Assembly (NCBI GenBank): GCA_019232725.1
Contig: JAFANK010000332.1
Span: forward strand, 1-8,744
Direction: 5' to 3'
DNA length: 8,744 bases
Origin: Vulcanimicrobiota bacterium
GTDB taxonomy: Bacteria; Vulcanimicrobiota; Vulcanimicrobiia; Eremiobacterales; Eremiobacteraceae
Shown here: positions 1-6,638 of the stretch, piece after piece
Layout: each line of letters starts with the position of its first letter
How positions within the stretch are numbered: position 1 is the stretch's first letter
Translations under genes and position numbers: made by a program
The notes under the pieces: generated by a model
The model's input: the letters and a program-made list of their open reading frames with translations, nothing else
Databases searched by the model: none
What the model was told of the DNA's origin: nothing

Positions 1-837
1 CGGCCATGGCATAGAGTTCGGCTGCACGGCTTTTGGATTTCCGCAACCACGGTGACCAACAATGAGTTCGGGCGATTCGTCAAAGCCACGGGTTATGTCA
101 CGGTTGCCGAGCGCAAACCCAATCCCGCCGATTTTCCCAACGCGCCGCTGAAAAATCTCGTTCCAGGTTCGCTCGTCTTCACGCCACCTGACCATCCAGT
201 CGAGCTGAACGATGACTCGCAGTGGTGGCGCTACGTACCCGGAGCGAATTGGCGACATCCAAGCGGCCCGCACAGCTCGATTGACGGTCGCGGTCGCTAT
301 CCGGTCGTCCAAGTGGCCTACGAAGATGCGCTCGCGTATGCACGCTGGGCGCACGAGCGTCTGCCGACCGAGGCAGAGTACGAATATGCCGAGCGCGGCG
401 GCCTGAGCTGCAAACCGTATGCCTGGGGCGACGCTTTCACACCGGCGGGAAAGGATATGGCAAATACTTTTCACGGGCACTTTCCCGATAAGAGCACAGC
501 CAAAGACAACAGACCCGATGCGATGCCGGTCGGATCGTTTCCGCCTAACGGCTTTGGCTTGTACGATATGTCCGGTAATGTGTGGATCTGGACGTCCGAC
601 TGGTATCAGGCCGGCTATTACAAGACGCTCGCCACGACTGGCAAGGTCGCAGTAAACCCAAAGGGTCCGCCCTTCAGCTTCGATCCCAAGGAGCCGAGTG
701 TCCCCAAGCGTGTGCTACGTGGCGGCTCGTTCTTGTGCACCGATCAGTTCTGTTCGCGCTATGAGGTAGGTGGACGCGGTCAAGAAGAGCCATCAAGCGC
801 GGCCAATCACATCGGATTCCGGCTCGCCGCAGACTAA
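1..837 (+). CDS. Formylglycine-generating enzyme (sulfatase-modifying factor family), 5' end outside window
   Basis: Enzymes of this family oxidise a cysteine in the active-site motif of a type I sulfatase to formylglycine, using Cu(I) and oxygen. The frame is open from base 1, and the codons before the GTG at 52 already read HRVRLHGFWISATTVTN, a typical family segment, so the GTG is internal and the true start lies off the left edge. Recognisable blocks are VTNNEFGRFVKATGYVT, WWRYVPGANWRHPSGP, RLPTEAEYEYAERGG, GFGLYDMSGNVWIWTSDWY and the C-terminal RVLRGGSFLC....C followed by IGFRLAAD. The two cysteines (codons 736-738 and 751-753) have the CxxxxC spacing of the catalytic copper-binding pair of true FGE, which argues against an EgtB-like or purely structural family member. 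Probably only a few tens of residues are missing. The partner sulfatase is not in the window. The stop TAA overlaps the stop of the convergent glucosidase gene. Confidence 0.93.
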   Translation, partial: RPWHRVRLHGFWISATTVTNNEFGRFVKATGYVTVAERKPNPADFPNAPLKNLVPGSLVFTPPDHPVELNDDSQWWRYVPGANWRHPSGPHSSIDGRGRYPVVQVAYEDALAYARWAHERLPTEAEYEYAERGGLSCKPYAWGDAFTPAGKDMANTFHGHFPDKSTAKDNRPDAMPVGSFPPNGFGLYDMSGNVWIWTSDWYQAGYYKTLATTGKVAVNPKGPPFSFDPKEPSVPKRVLRGGSFLCTDQFCSRYEVGGRGQEEPSSAANHIGFRLAAD

Positions 838-3542
838 GGGGCGGCTCGCTCGAGCACGCCGCGCCCCGCCTTGATCCATGTTTGTGCGTCCGCTCTTTTG
901 GTCACCGCGATGAGCGTTGCCACGAGTCCGGTCCAACCCGTTTGATGGCTTGCGCCGACACCTGCACCGGTGTCGCCGTGGAAGTACTCGTAGAACAACA
1001 CGTTGTCACGCCATAAGGCATCGCGTTGGAACTTTTCCGCTTGGCCGAAGACCGGCCGCCGCCCGTGCGCGTCTTGTTCGAAGATGCTGATGAGTCGCCG
1101 GCTGAGCTCATTGACGACTTGGAACAGCGTCATCTGAACTCCGGAACCGGTCGGGCATTCGACCGTGAACTCGTCGCCATAGTAGCGATAGAACTGGAGC
1201 AGGCCGCGGATGATCGCGGTGTTCATGGGCATCCAGATCGGACCGCGCCAGTTCGAATTGCCGCCGAACATCCAGCTGTCGCTATCCGCCGGCAAGTACT
1301 TGACGATCTGCTCTTGATCCTCAACCGTCACGGAATATGGATGCGCCTCATGATATTTCGAGAGCGATCGTATGCCGTAGGGGCTCAAGAACTCCGATTC
1401 GTCGAGCAACCGCTGGAGGATGCGCCGCAGTTTTGTCTCTTCGACGAGTGCGAAGATACGGTTGCCGGCTGCGCCCGGACGTCCGAGGTTGGGCAATAGC
1501 TGCGCGAGCTCGGGCAGCCGGCTGATTCGGCTGCGAAAACGTTCGGCGGCTTCTGGAACGATCTGGATCATCTCTTCGGTGAACACGGTCGTGGCGCAGA
1601 GCGGTAACAGCCCGACGAGCGAACGCACCTTGAGGCGCCCTGTTCGGCCGTCCGGCACGCGCAGCACATCGTAGAAAAACCCGTCTTCTTCGTCCCACAT
1701 AGAGCCGGCAGCACCGCTGCCGCGCAACATCGCTGAGGCGATCCACACGAAATGCTCGACGAACTTGAGCGCCATGTCTTGGTAGTCGGGATCGTGGCGG
1801 GCGAGCTCGATGGCGATCTCCAGCATGGCCAGCGAATAAAACGCCATCCACGACGTGCCATCTGCCTGCTCGAGCGTGCCGCCCAGCGGCAGCGGTGCGC
1901 TGCGATCGAACACGCTGATGTTGTCGAGGCCGAGGAAGCCGCCCTCAAAGATGTTCTTCCCTTCGCGGTCTTTTCGGTTCACCCACCACGTGAAGTTGAG
2001 CAGGAGTTTGCGGAAGACGCGCTCGAGAAACGCGACATCGCTCGTCCCGCGATGTACCCGCTCCATGTCATAGACGAACATCGCTGAAAATGCGTGCACG
2101 GGAGGGTTGACGTCGCTGAAATTCCACTCGTACGCAGGCAGCTGGCCGTTGGGGTGTATGTAGAGCTCGTCGAGCAGCACTTCGAGCTGCTGTTTGGCGA
2201 AATCAGGATCGACCACGCACAACGGGATGCAGTGAAAGGCCAGGTCCCAGGCCGCGTACCAGGGATACTCCCATTTGTCGGGCATCGAGATCACGTTATC
2301 GTTGACCATGTGGAACCAGGCGGCATTACGCACCTTGGTGTTCTCGTGCGCCAGCACGTTGACGCGATGCTCCTCGAGCCAATGGTCGACGTCGTAGTGG
2401 TAGTATTGCTTTGACCACAGCATGCCGGCCAAAGCCTGGCGCATGATCGCGGCGCGGTCCGGGGTGATGCCTTCGACCAATGGCGCGTAGAACGCATCCG
2501 CCTCGCTTTGGCGAGCGGTGAACACCCTCTCGAACTCGGCGTCAAAAGTCCGTACCATCTCGGGTTTTGCGCATAACCGTAACCGCACTGTCCGCGATCC
2601 GCCTGGCGCGATTCGATGCTCGTAGTGCGCAGCGACCTTCGTTCCTGACAGCTTGGGGTTGACCGCTTCCCGCGTGCCGTGCACGACGGCCTCGTTGATC
2701 CCGTCCTTCACATACGGGCTTTGGTTGCGCTCGCCCCATTGGCCCCACAAGCGCTCCCGGTTGCTGTCGTTTTCCGTGAATAAGAGCTCAGGCTCGCCCT
2801 CGCATACAAGAAAACGCTCGCCAAGCATCGGGCCTTGCGCTTTGACTGCGCGCATGCCGTCTGGCGCCGGATACCTGCTGATCACCGGTCTGATCCCGCC
2901 CTCGCGCCACGACCATGTGTTGCGGTACCACAGCGTCGGCAAGAGATGCAAGATCGCGTCTTGGTCGCCTCGGTTGTGCGCTGTAATACGGATGAGGATA
3001 TCTTCGGGCCCGGCTTTTGCGTACTCGACGAAGACGTCGAAGTAGCGATCGCGATCGAAGATACCGGTATCGAGGAGCTCGAACTCCGGTTCTTGTCGCG
3101 TTCGCTCCCTATTGGCCCGGACGAGCTCGTCATAGGGAAAGGCGGTTTGCGGGTACTTATAAAGATATTTCATGTACGAGTGCGTCGGCGTGCTATCCAA
3201 ATAGAAATAGTACTCCTTGACGTCCTCGCCGTGATTGCCTTGCCCGTTGGTCAAGCCAAACAGGCGCTCTTTCAGATACGGGTCGGCGCCGTTCCACAGC
3301 GCTAGCGCGAAGCACAAGCGTTGGCGATCGTCGCTAATGCCGGCAATGCCGTCTTCACCCCACCGGTATGCACGCATGCGCGCCTGTTCGTGCGGGAAGT
3401 AGTCCCACGCATTGCCGTCGTCGCTGTAGTCTTCACGCACGGTACCCCACTGGCGCTCGCTCAAGTAGGGCCCCCACTTCTTCCAGGGGACACCTGCATC
3501 AGCAACCTCACGCAACCGCTGGCGCTCTGCTTGGTCCTCCAT
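834..3542 (-). CDS. GH63-family glucosidase (mannosyl-oligosaccharide glucosidase-like)
   Basis: This 902-residue protein has no signal peptide and is a glycoside hydrolase of the GH63 (alpha/alpha)6-barrel type. Members release alpha-linked glucose from oligosaccharides or glucosylated compatible solutes; the substrate of this bacterial subgroup is not evident from the sequence. The N-terminal block is highly typical (WGPYLSERQWGTVREDYS, YRWGEDGIAGISDDRQRLCF, LFGLTNGQGNHGEDVKEYYF, DSTPTHSYMKYLYKYPQ). The barrel carries WEYPWYAAWDLAFH, GGNSNWRGPIWMPMN and FYEYFHGDTGAG. By comparison with E. coli YgjK I assign Asp433 (in AAWDLAF) as the likely acid and Glu852 (in FYEYFHGDTG) as the likely base; this is inferred by motif and not by alignment. 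The ATG shares one base with the TGA of the upstream transporter gene (TGATG), and no ribosome binding site precedes it, so translation is probably coupled. The stop (TAG) overlaps the convergent FGE stop. Confidence 0.93.
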   Translation of the reverse strand: MEDQAERQRLREVADAGVPWKKWGPYLSERQWGTVREDYSDDGNAWDYFPHEQARMRAYRWGEDGIAGISDDRQRLCFALALWNGADPYLKERLFGLTNGQGNHGEDVKEYYFYLDSTPTHSYMKYLYKYPQTAFPYDELVRANRERTRQEPEFELLDTGIFDRDRYFDVFVEYAKAGPEDILIRITAHNRGDQDAILHLLPTLWYRNTWSWREGGIRPVISRYPAPDGMRAVKAQGPMLGERFLVCEGEPELLFTENDSNRERLWGQWGERNQSPYVKDGINEAVVHGTREAVNPKLSGTKVAAHYEHRIAPGGSRTVRLRLCAKPEMVRTFDAEFERVFTARQSEADAFYAPLVEGITPDRAAIMRQALAGMLWSKQYYHYDVDHWLEEHRVNVLAHENTKVRNAAWFHMVNDNVISMPDKWEYPWYAAWDLAFHCIPLCVVDPDFAKQQLEVLLDELYIHPNGQLPAYEWNFSDVNPPVHAFSAMFVYDMERVHRGTSDVAFLERVFRKLLLNFTWWVNRKDREGKNIFEGGFLGLDNISVFDRSAPLPLGGTLEQADGTSWMAFYSLAMLEIAIELARHDPDYQDMALKFVEHFVWIASAMLRGSGAAGSMWDEEDGFFYDVLRVPDGRTGRLKVRSLVGLLPLCATTVFTEEMIQIVPEAAERFRSRISRLPELAQLLPNLGRPGAAGNRIFALVEETKLRRILQRLLDESEFLSPYGIRSLSKYHEAHPYSVTVEDQEQIVKYLPADSDSWMFGGNSNWRGPIWMPMNTAIIRGLLQFYRYYGDEFTVECPTGSGVQMTLFQVVNELSRRLISIFEQDAHGRRPVFGQAEKFQRDALWRDNVLFYEYFHGDTGAGVGASHQTGWTGLVATLIAVTKRADAQTWIKAGRGVLERAAP

Positions 3543-4417
3543 CAGTTCGCAGTGGCAGCCGCGGGCTTGCCGGTCGCAGGTTTGGCTCCTATCAATTTCG
3601 CGAATAGCGGCACGGCGATCACCCCCGCCACGATATAGACGAGGACGACGGGCAAGATCGCTTGCACTTTACCGTTCGCCTGGGCGAGCAGCAGTGCAGG
3701 CAATGGAAATCGTGCCGCGAGCACGACAGCGAGCGTCACCCGCTCATTGGCGTCAGGTCCCCCCAGTATATACGCGACGACGATAGCCAAGATCACAAAG
3801 CTCACGACGATCAGTGCATTGACGACGCCGAAGTGCCAGATCGCCGGTGCTCCCACGACCCACACGAGTAGGGTAAGTAAAGCGAAGGCGGGCACAAAGA
3901 TCGCGTTGAGTGGTTTGACCATCGCTGCCGCAAGCTGCGGCCACAAGCGCCGTATGAGAAGACCGACGACCATCGGTGCGCCATAGAAGAGCACGCTTTT
4001 TACGAGCACCGGAACGAAGTTCAGGTCGAGCGAGAGGTGCAGCACGGCCGCTATCAGATAACATGTGATCGGGACCGTGACCACGGAGATCAAAAACGCC
4101 TCTGCTTGCCAGGCAAGAGCGATGTCAAAGTCGCCGGTCTTGAGCAGCCGGCGCGCGGCCGGCGGTGCCGGCGGAGACATGGACATGAGCGCGAGGCCAA
4201 CCCATAGCGCGTTGGGCACGCGCTCGAAGACATCCAAAAGGATCGCCAGCGCGGGCATCACCACAAATGAGGCGAGGAAGAATCGCAGCGCCAGGCCTGG
4301 CTGAAGCCTGAGTTTACGGAATTGCGGGCCGCCCGTCTGGACGCCGAGCTCTAACGTCTGCAGGGGGAGCGCGATGAGGACCAAGATGTTGATGGCAAGC
4401 AGCAGTTTGGCGGCCAT
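3542..4417 (-). CDS. Bile acid:sodium symporter (BASS) family transporter
   Basis: This 291-residue integral membrane protein has about nine hydrophobic segments (near residues 3-25, 40-65, 69-85, 103-130, 135-155, 168-195, 203-222, 228-250 and 253-277). The pattern fits the BASS superfamily, whose members couple uptake of organic anions to sodium. Family-like signatures are the proline-rich ALMSMSPPAPPAARRLLKTGD after segment 3, comparable to the crossover motif of the core domain, and GGPDANERVTLAVVLAARFPLPALLLA near the end. A short Ala/Pro/Lys tail ends the protein. The start is well fixed: AGGAGG (4423-4428) lies 5 bases before the ATG. The gene is first in an operon with the GH63 glucosidase, so a sugar-conjugate or organic acid substrate is possible but unproven. 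A more distant AEC or arsenite-type permease is the alternative. Confidence 0.75.
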   Translation of the reverse strand: MAAKLLLAINILVLIALPLQTLELGVQTGGPQFRKLRLQPGLALRFFLASFVVMPALAILLDVFERVPNALWVGLALMSMSPPAPPAARRLLKTGDFDIALAWQAEAFLISVVTVPITCYLIAAVLHLSLDLNFVPVLVKSVLFYGAPMVVGLLIRRLWPQLAAAMVKPLNAIFVPAFALLTLLVWVVGAPAIWHFGVVNALIVVSFVILAIVVAYILGGPDANERVTLAVVLAARFPLPALLLAQANGKVQAILPVVLVYIVAGVIAVPLFAKLIGAKPATGKPAAATAN

Positions 4418-4422
4418 GGTGA

Positions 4423-4428
4423 CCTCCT
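4423..4428 (-). promoter_or_regulatory. Strong ribosome binding site for the BASS transporter
   Basis: On the minus strand this reads AGGAGG, 5 bases before the ATG at 4417. It fixes the start of the transporter gene. The downstream glucosidase has no comparable site. Confidence 0.75.
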
Positions 4429-4528
4429 GGCCCTCGATGCGCCATGGCCGGCCAACAGACCTGGTCTTGCATCGCGGGCCTGTCCTGGCTCCGAAGCGTG
4501 CCCTTTTGCGGCTAGGGAATGCGGACAG

Positions 4529-4554
4529 AAAAAAGCCGGCCCCGTGGGCCGGCT
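4529..4554 (-). terminator. Intrinsic terminator after the 38-residue basic protein gene
   Basis: AGCCGGCCC (4534-4542) and GGGCCGGCT (4546-4554) form a perfect 9-bp stem around a 3-base loop. On the minus strand the stem runs directly into a run of T's (4529-4534). It lies 27 bases past the stop of the small basic gene and upstream of the BASS gene, so it separates the two minus-strand units. Confidence 0.85.
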
Positions 4555-4581
4555 ACACCTGTTATGTCGTGTGCTGCTTGT

Positions 4582-4698
4582 CTAGCGCGACGCTTTGCGA
4601 ACCGTGCGTCTTACCTTGCGCCGCGTTGCGCGTTTCACTTTGCGCACGGTCCGACGGACCGCTCGCTTTGCTTTGCGCGCTCTTCTAGCTGCTGCCAT
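4582..4698 (-). CDS. Very small Arg/Lys-rich (histone H1-like) protein
   Basis: This 38-residue protein starts MAAARRARKAKRAVRR and ends RRTVRKASR. It contains 14 Arg, 6 Lys and 8 Ala and no acidic residue, so more than half of it is basic. The six-residue motif RRTVRK occurs twice (residues 15-20 and 30-35). Gene-like evidence is strong for its size: AAGGAGG (4708-4714) lies 9 bases before the ATG, and an intrinsic terminator follows the stop. The composition suggests binding to DNA, RNA or another polyanion, like the basic tails of bacterial H1-like proteins; an antimicrobial-type cationic peptide is a less likely alternative. It shares an RRKVRR(T/A)V segment with the 83-residue basic protein at 8070-8321. 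I do not recognise a named family. The gene is short enough to be skipped by usual length cut-offs. Confidence 0.7.
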   Translation of the reverse strand: MAAARRARKAKRAVRRTVRKVKRATRRKVRRTVRKASR

Positions 4699-4707
4699 TC
4701 AGTCTCG

Positions 4708-4714
4708 CCTCCTT
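4708..4714 (-). promoter_or_regulatory. Near-perfect ribosome binding site for the 38-residue basic protein
   Basis: The minus strand reads AAGGAGG, 9 bases before the ATG at 4698. Its first two bases are also part of the TAA stop (4713-4715) of the possible upstream 62-residue gene, as in tightly packed operons. Confidence 0.75.
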
Positions 4715-4901
4715 ACAGGCTGACGTTAGTGGCTCGGTATTGAGCCCGGAGTGTGTGCTTTTTGAACCGCTGCACATACTCCTCTTGCACTTTTCGAGAT
4801 ATTTCATCCGCTGAAAGTGCTCGCGACGTTGTGATGTTCGGTCTGCGTGCTGCGTGATGAGATACGCGCGCGTCACACGATTCGTTTTTGTGAAGTGACA
4901 T
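4713..4901 (-). CDS. Possible small hypothetical protein upstream of the basic protein gene
   Basis: A 62-codon frame begins MSLHKNESCDARVSHHAARR and ends LRAQYRATNVSL. The C-terminal half (about residues 29-55, ALSADEISRKVQEEYVQRF) looks able to form an amphipathic helix and reads like real protein; the N-terminal half is low in information. GGAG stands only 3 bases before the ATG, a weak arrangement. The main support is context: the TAA runs straight into the ribosome binding site of the 38-residue gene, 14 bases before its start. Against it, third-position base use is close to even, unlike the GC-rich neighbours, and the same stretch could be a leader region. The frame stays open upstream to an ATG at 4982. 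Function unknown. Confidence 0.35.
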   Translation of the reverse strand: MSLHKNESCDARVSHHAARRPNITTSRALSADEISRKVQEEYVQRFKKHTLRAQYRATNVSL

Positions 4902-5032
4902 CGTCTCCAACCGTGGCTTCACTGCGATTGGAGCGGCTGCAAGGCGAATGATCGCGTGCGAGCTGCAATGCGAACGACGCAATCCACGTTGCCCACGCCC
5001 GCTGCAACGCTTACCGTGTCACGCAAACGAAA
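4902..5032. other. Intergenic stretch without a visible gene
   Basis: Between the possible 62-residue gene and the terminator at 5033-5065 I see no convincing reading frame, RNA gene or repeat. It should hold the promoter of the small basic gene on the minus strand, but no clear -35/-10 pair stands out. Confidence 0.4.
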
Positions 5033-5065
5033 GCCGGGATGCCTGTCACGAGGACGCATCCCGGT
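5033..5065 (-). terminator. Intrinsic terminator after the secreted glycine-rich operon
   Basis: CCGGGATGC (5034-5042) and GCATCCCGG (5056-5064) pair in a perfect 9-bp stem, extended by a G-T pair, with a 13-base loop. The minus strand continues as CTTTCGTTT, and on the plus side the stem is followed by TTTT, so it may work in both directions. It lies 23 bases beyond the stop of the glycine-rich gene. Confidence 0.75.
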
Positions 5066-5087
5066 TTTCCCTTGATTCGTATTGCGT

Positions 5088-6044
5088 TCAGGCGGCAGAC
5101 GACAGTGAGAGGGTCTGCGCGTCGAGTTTGTATGTGCCCGCTTGCACAAGATGGTTTGGGGTAGCGCAGATGACGCTGTTCTCAGGCCCGTAGATCACCA
5201 CGAGACCCTCGGGACCGCACGCGACTTGCGTGAGCTGATAGTTGGACAGCATCGTGGCACCAGGACTGCTTGGCTGCACCTCATAGGAGGTGATCGTTTG
5301 ATGCGTGGTCGTGTTGTAAAACGACCCAAAAACCGCAGCGGTGGTCATGCCGATCGCCCACGCGCCCCAAAAGCCCCCACCCCAGTACCCATAGGCAGGC
5401 GCCCATACGACGCCTCCATTCCAACCATAAGCGCCACCGCCGCCGTACACAGGATTGTTGATGTTGACGGTGTTGCCGCTATTGATATTGTTGCCGCCGC
5501 CTGGCCGGTTCTGTCCGCCGCCTGGACGGTTACCGCCGGCTCCGCCCGGACCCCCAACGCCGCCAGCACCGCCGACGCCACCAGGGCCACCAACGCCACC
5601 CGGACCACCGACGCCGCCGGCGCCACCAACGCCGCCCGCTCCGCCCACGCCGCCGGGTCTGCCAGCTCCGCCGACACCACCGGCACCGCCTGGACCTCCA
5701 ACACCGCCAGCGCCACCAACACCACCTGGCCGGTTACTTCCCGCTGGGAGTTGGCTTGGGCGATTGCCACCGCCGCCGAACCCCCCGCCACCGGATGGCA
5801 ATTGACTCGGACGATTACCGCCTCCGAACCCACCACCACGCGATGCACCGAGATCTCTATTGAAATTGTAGCCGCCCGAACCGCGACCACCACCACCGCC
5901 GCCTCTGCTGCCGCTGAACGATCGTCCGCCACCGCCGCCCCTGGCACCGCCACGGGCGCCACCGCCGCCGCCTGGTCGTGCCATAGCTGTCAGCGGAATT
6001 GCCGCAACTAGGAGTATGGCGAGCAAAATTGCTGTTATCTTCAT
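5088..6044 (-). CDS. Secreted glycine-rich protein with Gly-Gly-Xaa repeat tract
   Basis: This 318-residue protein has a clear signal peptide (residues 1-22, MKITAILLAILLVAAIPLTAMA, AMA cleavage site before RPGG). It continues with a Gly/Arg-rich segment (23-75), two GNRPSQLP(S/A) repeats (near 76-102), 22 Gly-Gly-Xaa triplets (107-172) with Xaa mainly Val, Ala or Pro, an Asn/Gly linker, and an aromatic hydrophobic stretch (200-243). It ends in a compact tail with two cysteines (Cys276, Cys293) around GPEGLVVIYGPENSVIC. I recall similar tails in unnamed exported proteobacterial proteins. The low-complexity middle suggests an extracellular or periplasmic structural role. The ATG overlaps the stop of the upstream secreted protein (ATGA), and AGGA (6051-6054) precedes it by 6 bases. 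The enzymatic role, if any, is unknown. Confidence 0.85.
   Translation of the reverse strand: MKITAILLAILLVAAIPLTAMARPGGGGGARGGARGGGGGRSFSGSRGGGGGGRGSGGYNFNRDLGASRGGGFGGGNRPSQLPSGGGGFGGGGNRPSQLPAGSNRPGGVGGAGGVGGPGGAGGVGGAGRPGGVGGAGGVGGAGGVGGPGGVGGPGGVGGAGGVGGPGGAGGNRPGGGQNRPGGGNNINSGNTVNINNPVYGGGGAYGWNGGVVWAPAYGYWGGGFWGAWAIGMTTAAVFGSFYNTTTHQTITSYEVQPSSPGATMLSNYQLTQVACGPEGLVVIYGPENSVICATPNHLVQAGTYKLDAQTLSLSSAA
5529..5726 (-). repeat. Gly-Gly-Xaa coding tandem repeat (22 triplets)
   Basis: Codons for residues 107-172 of the glycine-rich protein form 22 nine-base units, all GGX except one GRP. At the DNA level they are imperfect copies of a GC-rich nonamer, with varied third bases, so the amino-acid pattern is better kept than the DNA. 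The tract is prone to length change by slippage. Confidence 0.85.
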
Positions 6045-6487
6045 TTAGATTCCTGATCGATCGTGCCCGTGACATTCACGATCGTCCCGATCTTCGTGGT
6101 GAGCGAAAGCATGATGCCATGAGGTGGCAGCTGTTTCGAAGTCAATGGCAAGGGCTGTTTGTCACCAGTCGGATTCAGATACACCGTGCCACGCTGGAAG
6201 TCAAGTGGCGTTGCGCCGCCCCCCTGATCGAGCGTCATATTATAGGGAAGGCAGCGCATGACAGCACCGATGAACGAGCACGCCGCCTTATCAATGACAA
6301 GCGTGCCTTTCTTGTCGGCGGTGGTGATGCGCAAGGTCTTGTTGCTCACGCGAATCGTCGCGTTTGGATAGGCCTGCATCGAGCCGTCACTTTGCTGCAC
6401 GTGCACCGTGCCGGTCGCGCCGGCAGTCAGCGACCCGGCCAACACGAACACCATCGCTGCCCAGATTGCGGCCGCTGCCCGAATCAT
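6041..6487 (-). CDS. Exported hypothetical protein, first gene of the glycine-rich protein operon
   Basis: From the chosen ATG the protein is 148 residues, with a signal peptide MIRAAAAIWAAMVFVLAGSL ending near TAGA. The mature part looks rich in beta strands (ATIRVSNKTLRITTADKKGTLVIDK), has two cysteines (ACSF, RCLP) that could pair, and ends LPPHGIMLSLTTKIGTIVNV followed by TGTIDQESK. I chose ATG 6487 because it places a short charged segment directly before the hydrophobic core and has a weak GGA 6 bases upstream. ATG 6514 (12 residues before the core) and ATG 6580 (about 34 residues before it) remain possible in the same frame. The TGA overlaps the next ATG as ATGA, so the two exported proteins are probably made together. 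A distant FecR-like fold is conceivable, but I do not recognise the family. Confidence 0.75.
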   Translation of the reverse strand: MIRAAAAIWAAMVFVLAGSLTAGATGTVHVQQSDGSMQAYPNATIRVSNKTLRITTADKKGTLVIDKAACSFIGAVMRCLPYNMTLDQGGGATPLDFQRGTVYLNPTGDKQPLPLTSKQLPPHGIMLSLTTKIGTIVNVTGTIDQESK

Positions 6488-6614
6488 GTGCCGTCCAAAA
6501 GACCCGTGCGCCATGAGGGCGGCGCACTTCTGGGCCAAGAAGTCCGACACCTCGCAACCGCGCCTGTCAAAGGCGGACATCGCCTGTGCCCAAGTTCCGT
6601 GCCTCTCGGAGGAG

Positions 6615-6638
6615 ATGGTATCAGAAACTCATCCGTGA
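6615..6638 (+). other. Possible 7-codon leader peptide overlapping the DUF2252 start
   Basis: ATG at 6615 reads MVSETHP and then TGA at 6636-6638, which overlaps the GTG start of the DUF2252 gene (GTGA). GGAGG (6608-6612) precedes the ATG by only 2 bases, shorter than usual. The arrangement could couple translation to a GTG that has no ribosome binding site of its own, but it may be chance. Confidence 0.25.

Noticed and set aside
838..867. GGGGCG/CGCCCC inverted repeat just after the FGE stop
   Set aside because: It has a large loop, no T-run on either strand, and lies within the glucosidase coding sequence.
1026..3305. Several plus-strand frames of 60-157 codons across the glucosidase gene
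   Set aside because: They are opposite-strand shadows of a protein with conserved GH63 motifs along its length.
4374..4688. Plus-strand frame of 104 codons over the BASS promoter region and the small basic gene
   Set aside because: It crosses a terminator hairpin and is antisense to a gene with a far better ribosome binding site; no recognisable protein pattern.
5142..6011. Long plus-strand frame (289 codons) rich in Thr, Ala and Pro, plus another of 116 codons with PPTPPAPP repeats
   Set aside because: Both lie antisense to the glycine-rich gene; GC-rich repeat codons remove stops in all frames. The minus-strand frame has a signal peptide, ribosome binding site and operon overlap.
6542..6570. 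Perfect TTGACA (minus strand, 6565-6570) as a -35 box for the exported-protein operon
   Set aside because: At 17-18 bases spacing only TCGGAC/CGGACT is found, which is not a credible -10 box; it would also need the start at 6514 or 6487. Left unannotated.
5999..6634. N-terminal extension of the DUF2252 reading frame
   Set aside because: It has no family-like sequence and is antisense to the exported protein gene; family homology begins after 6635.
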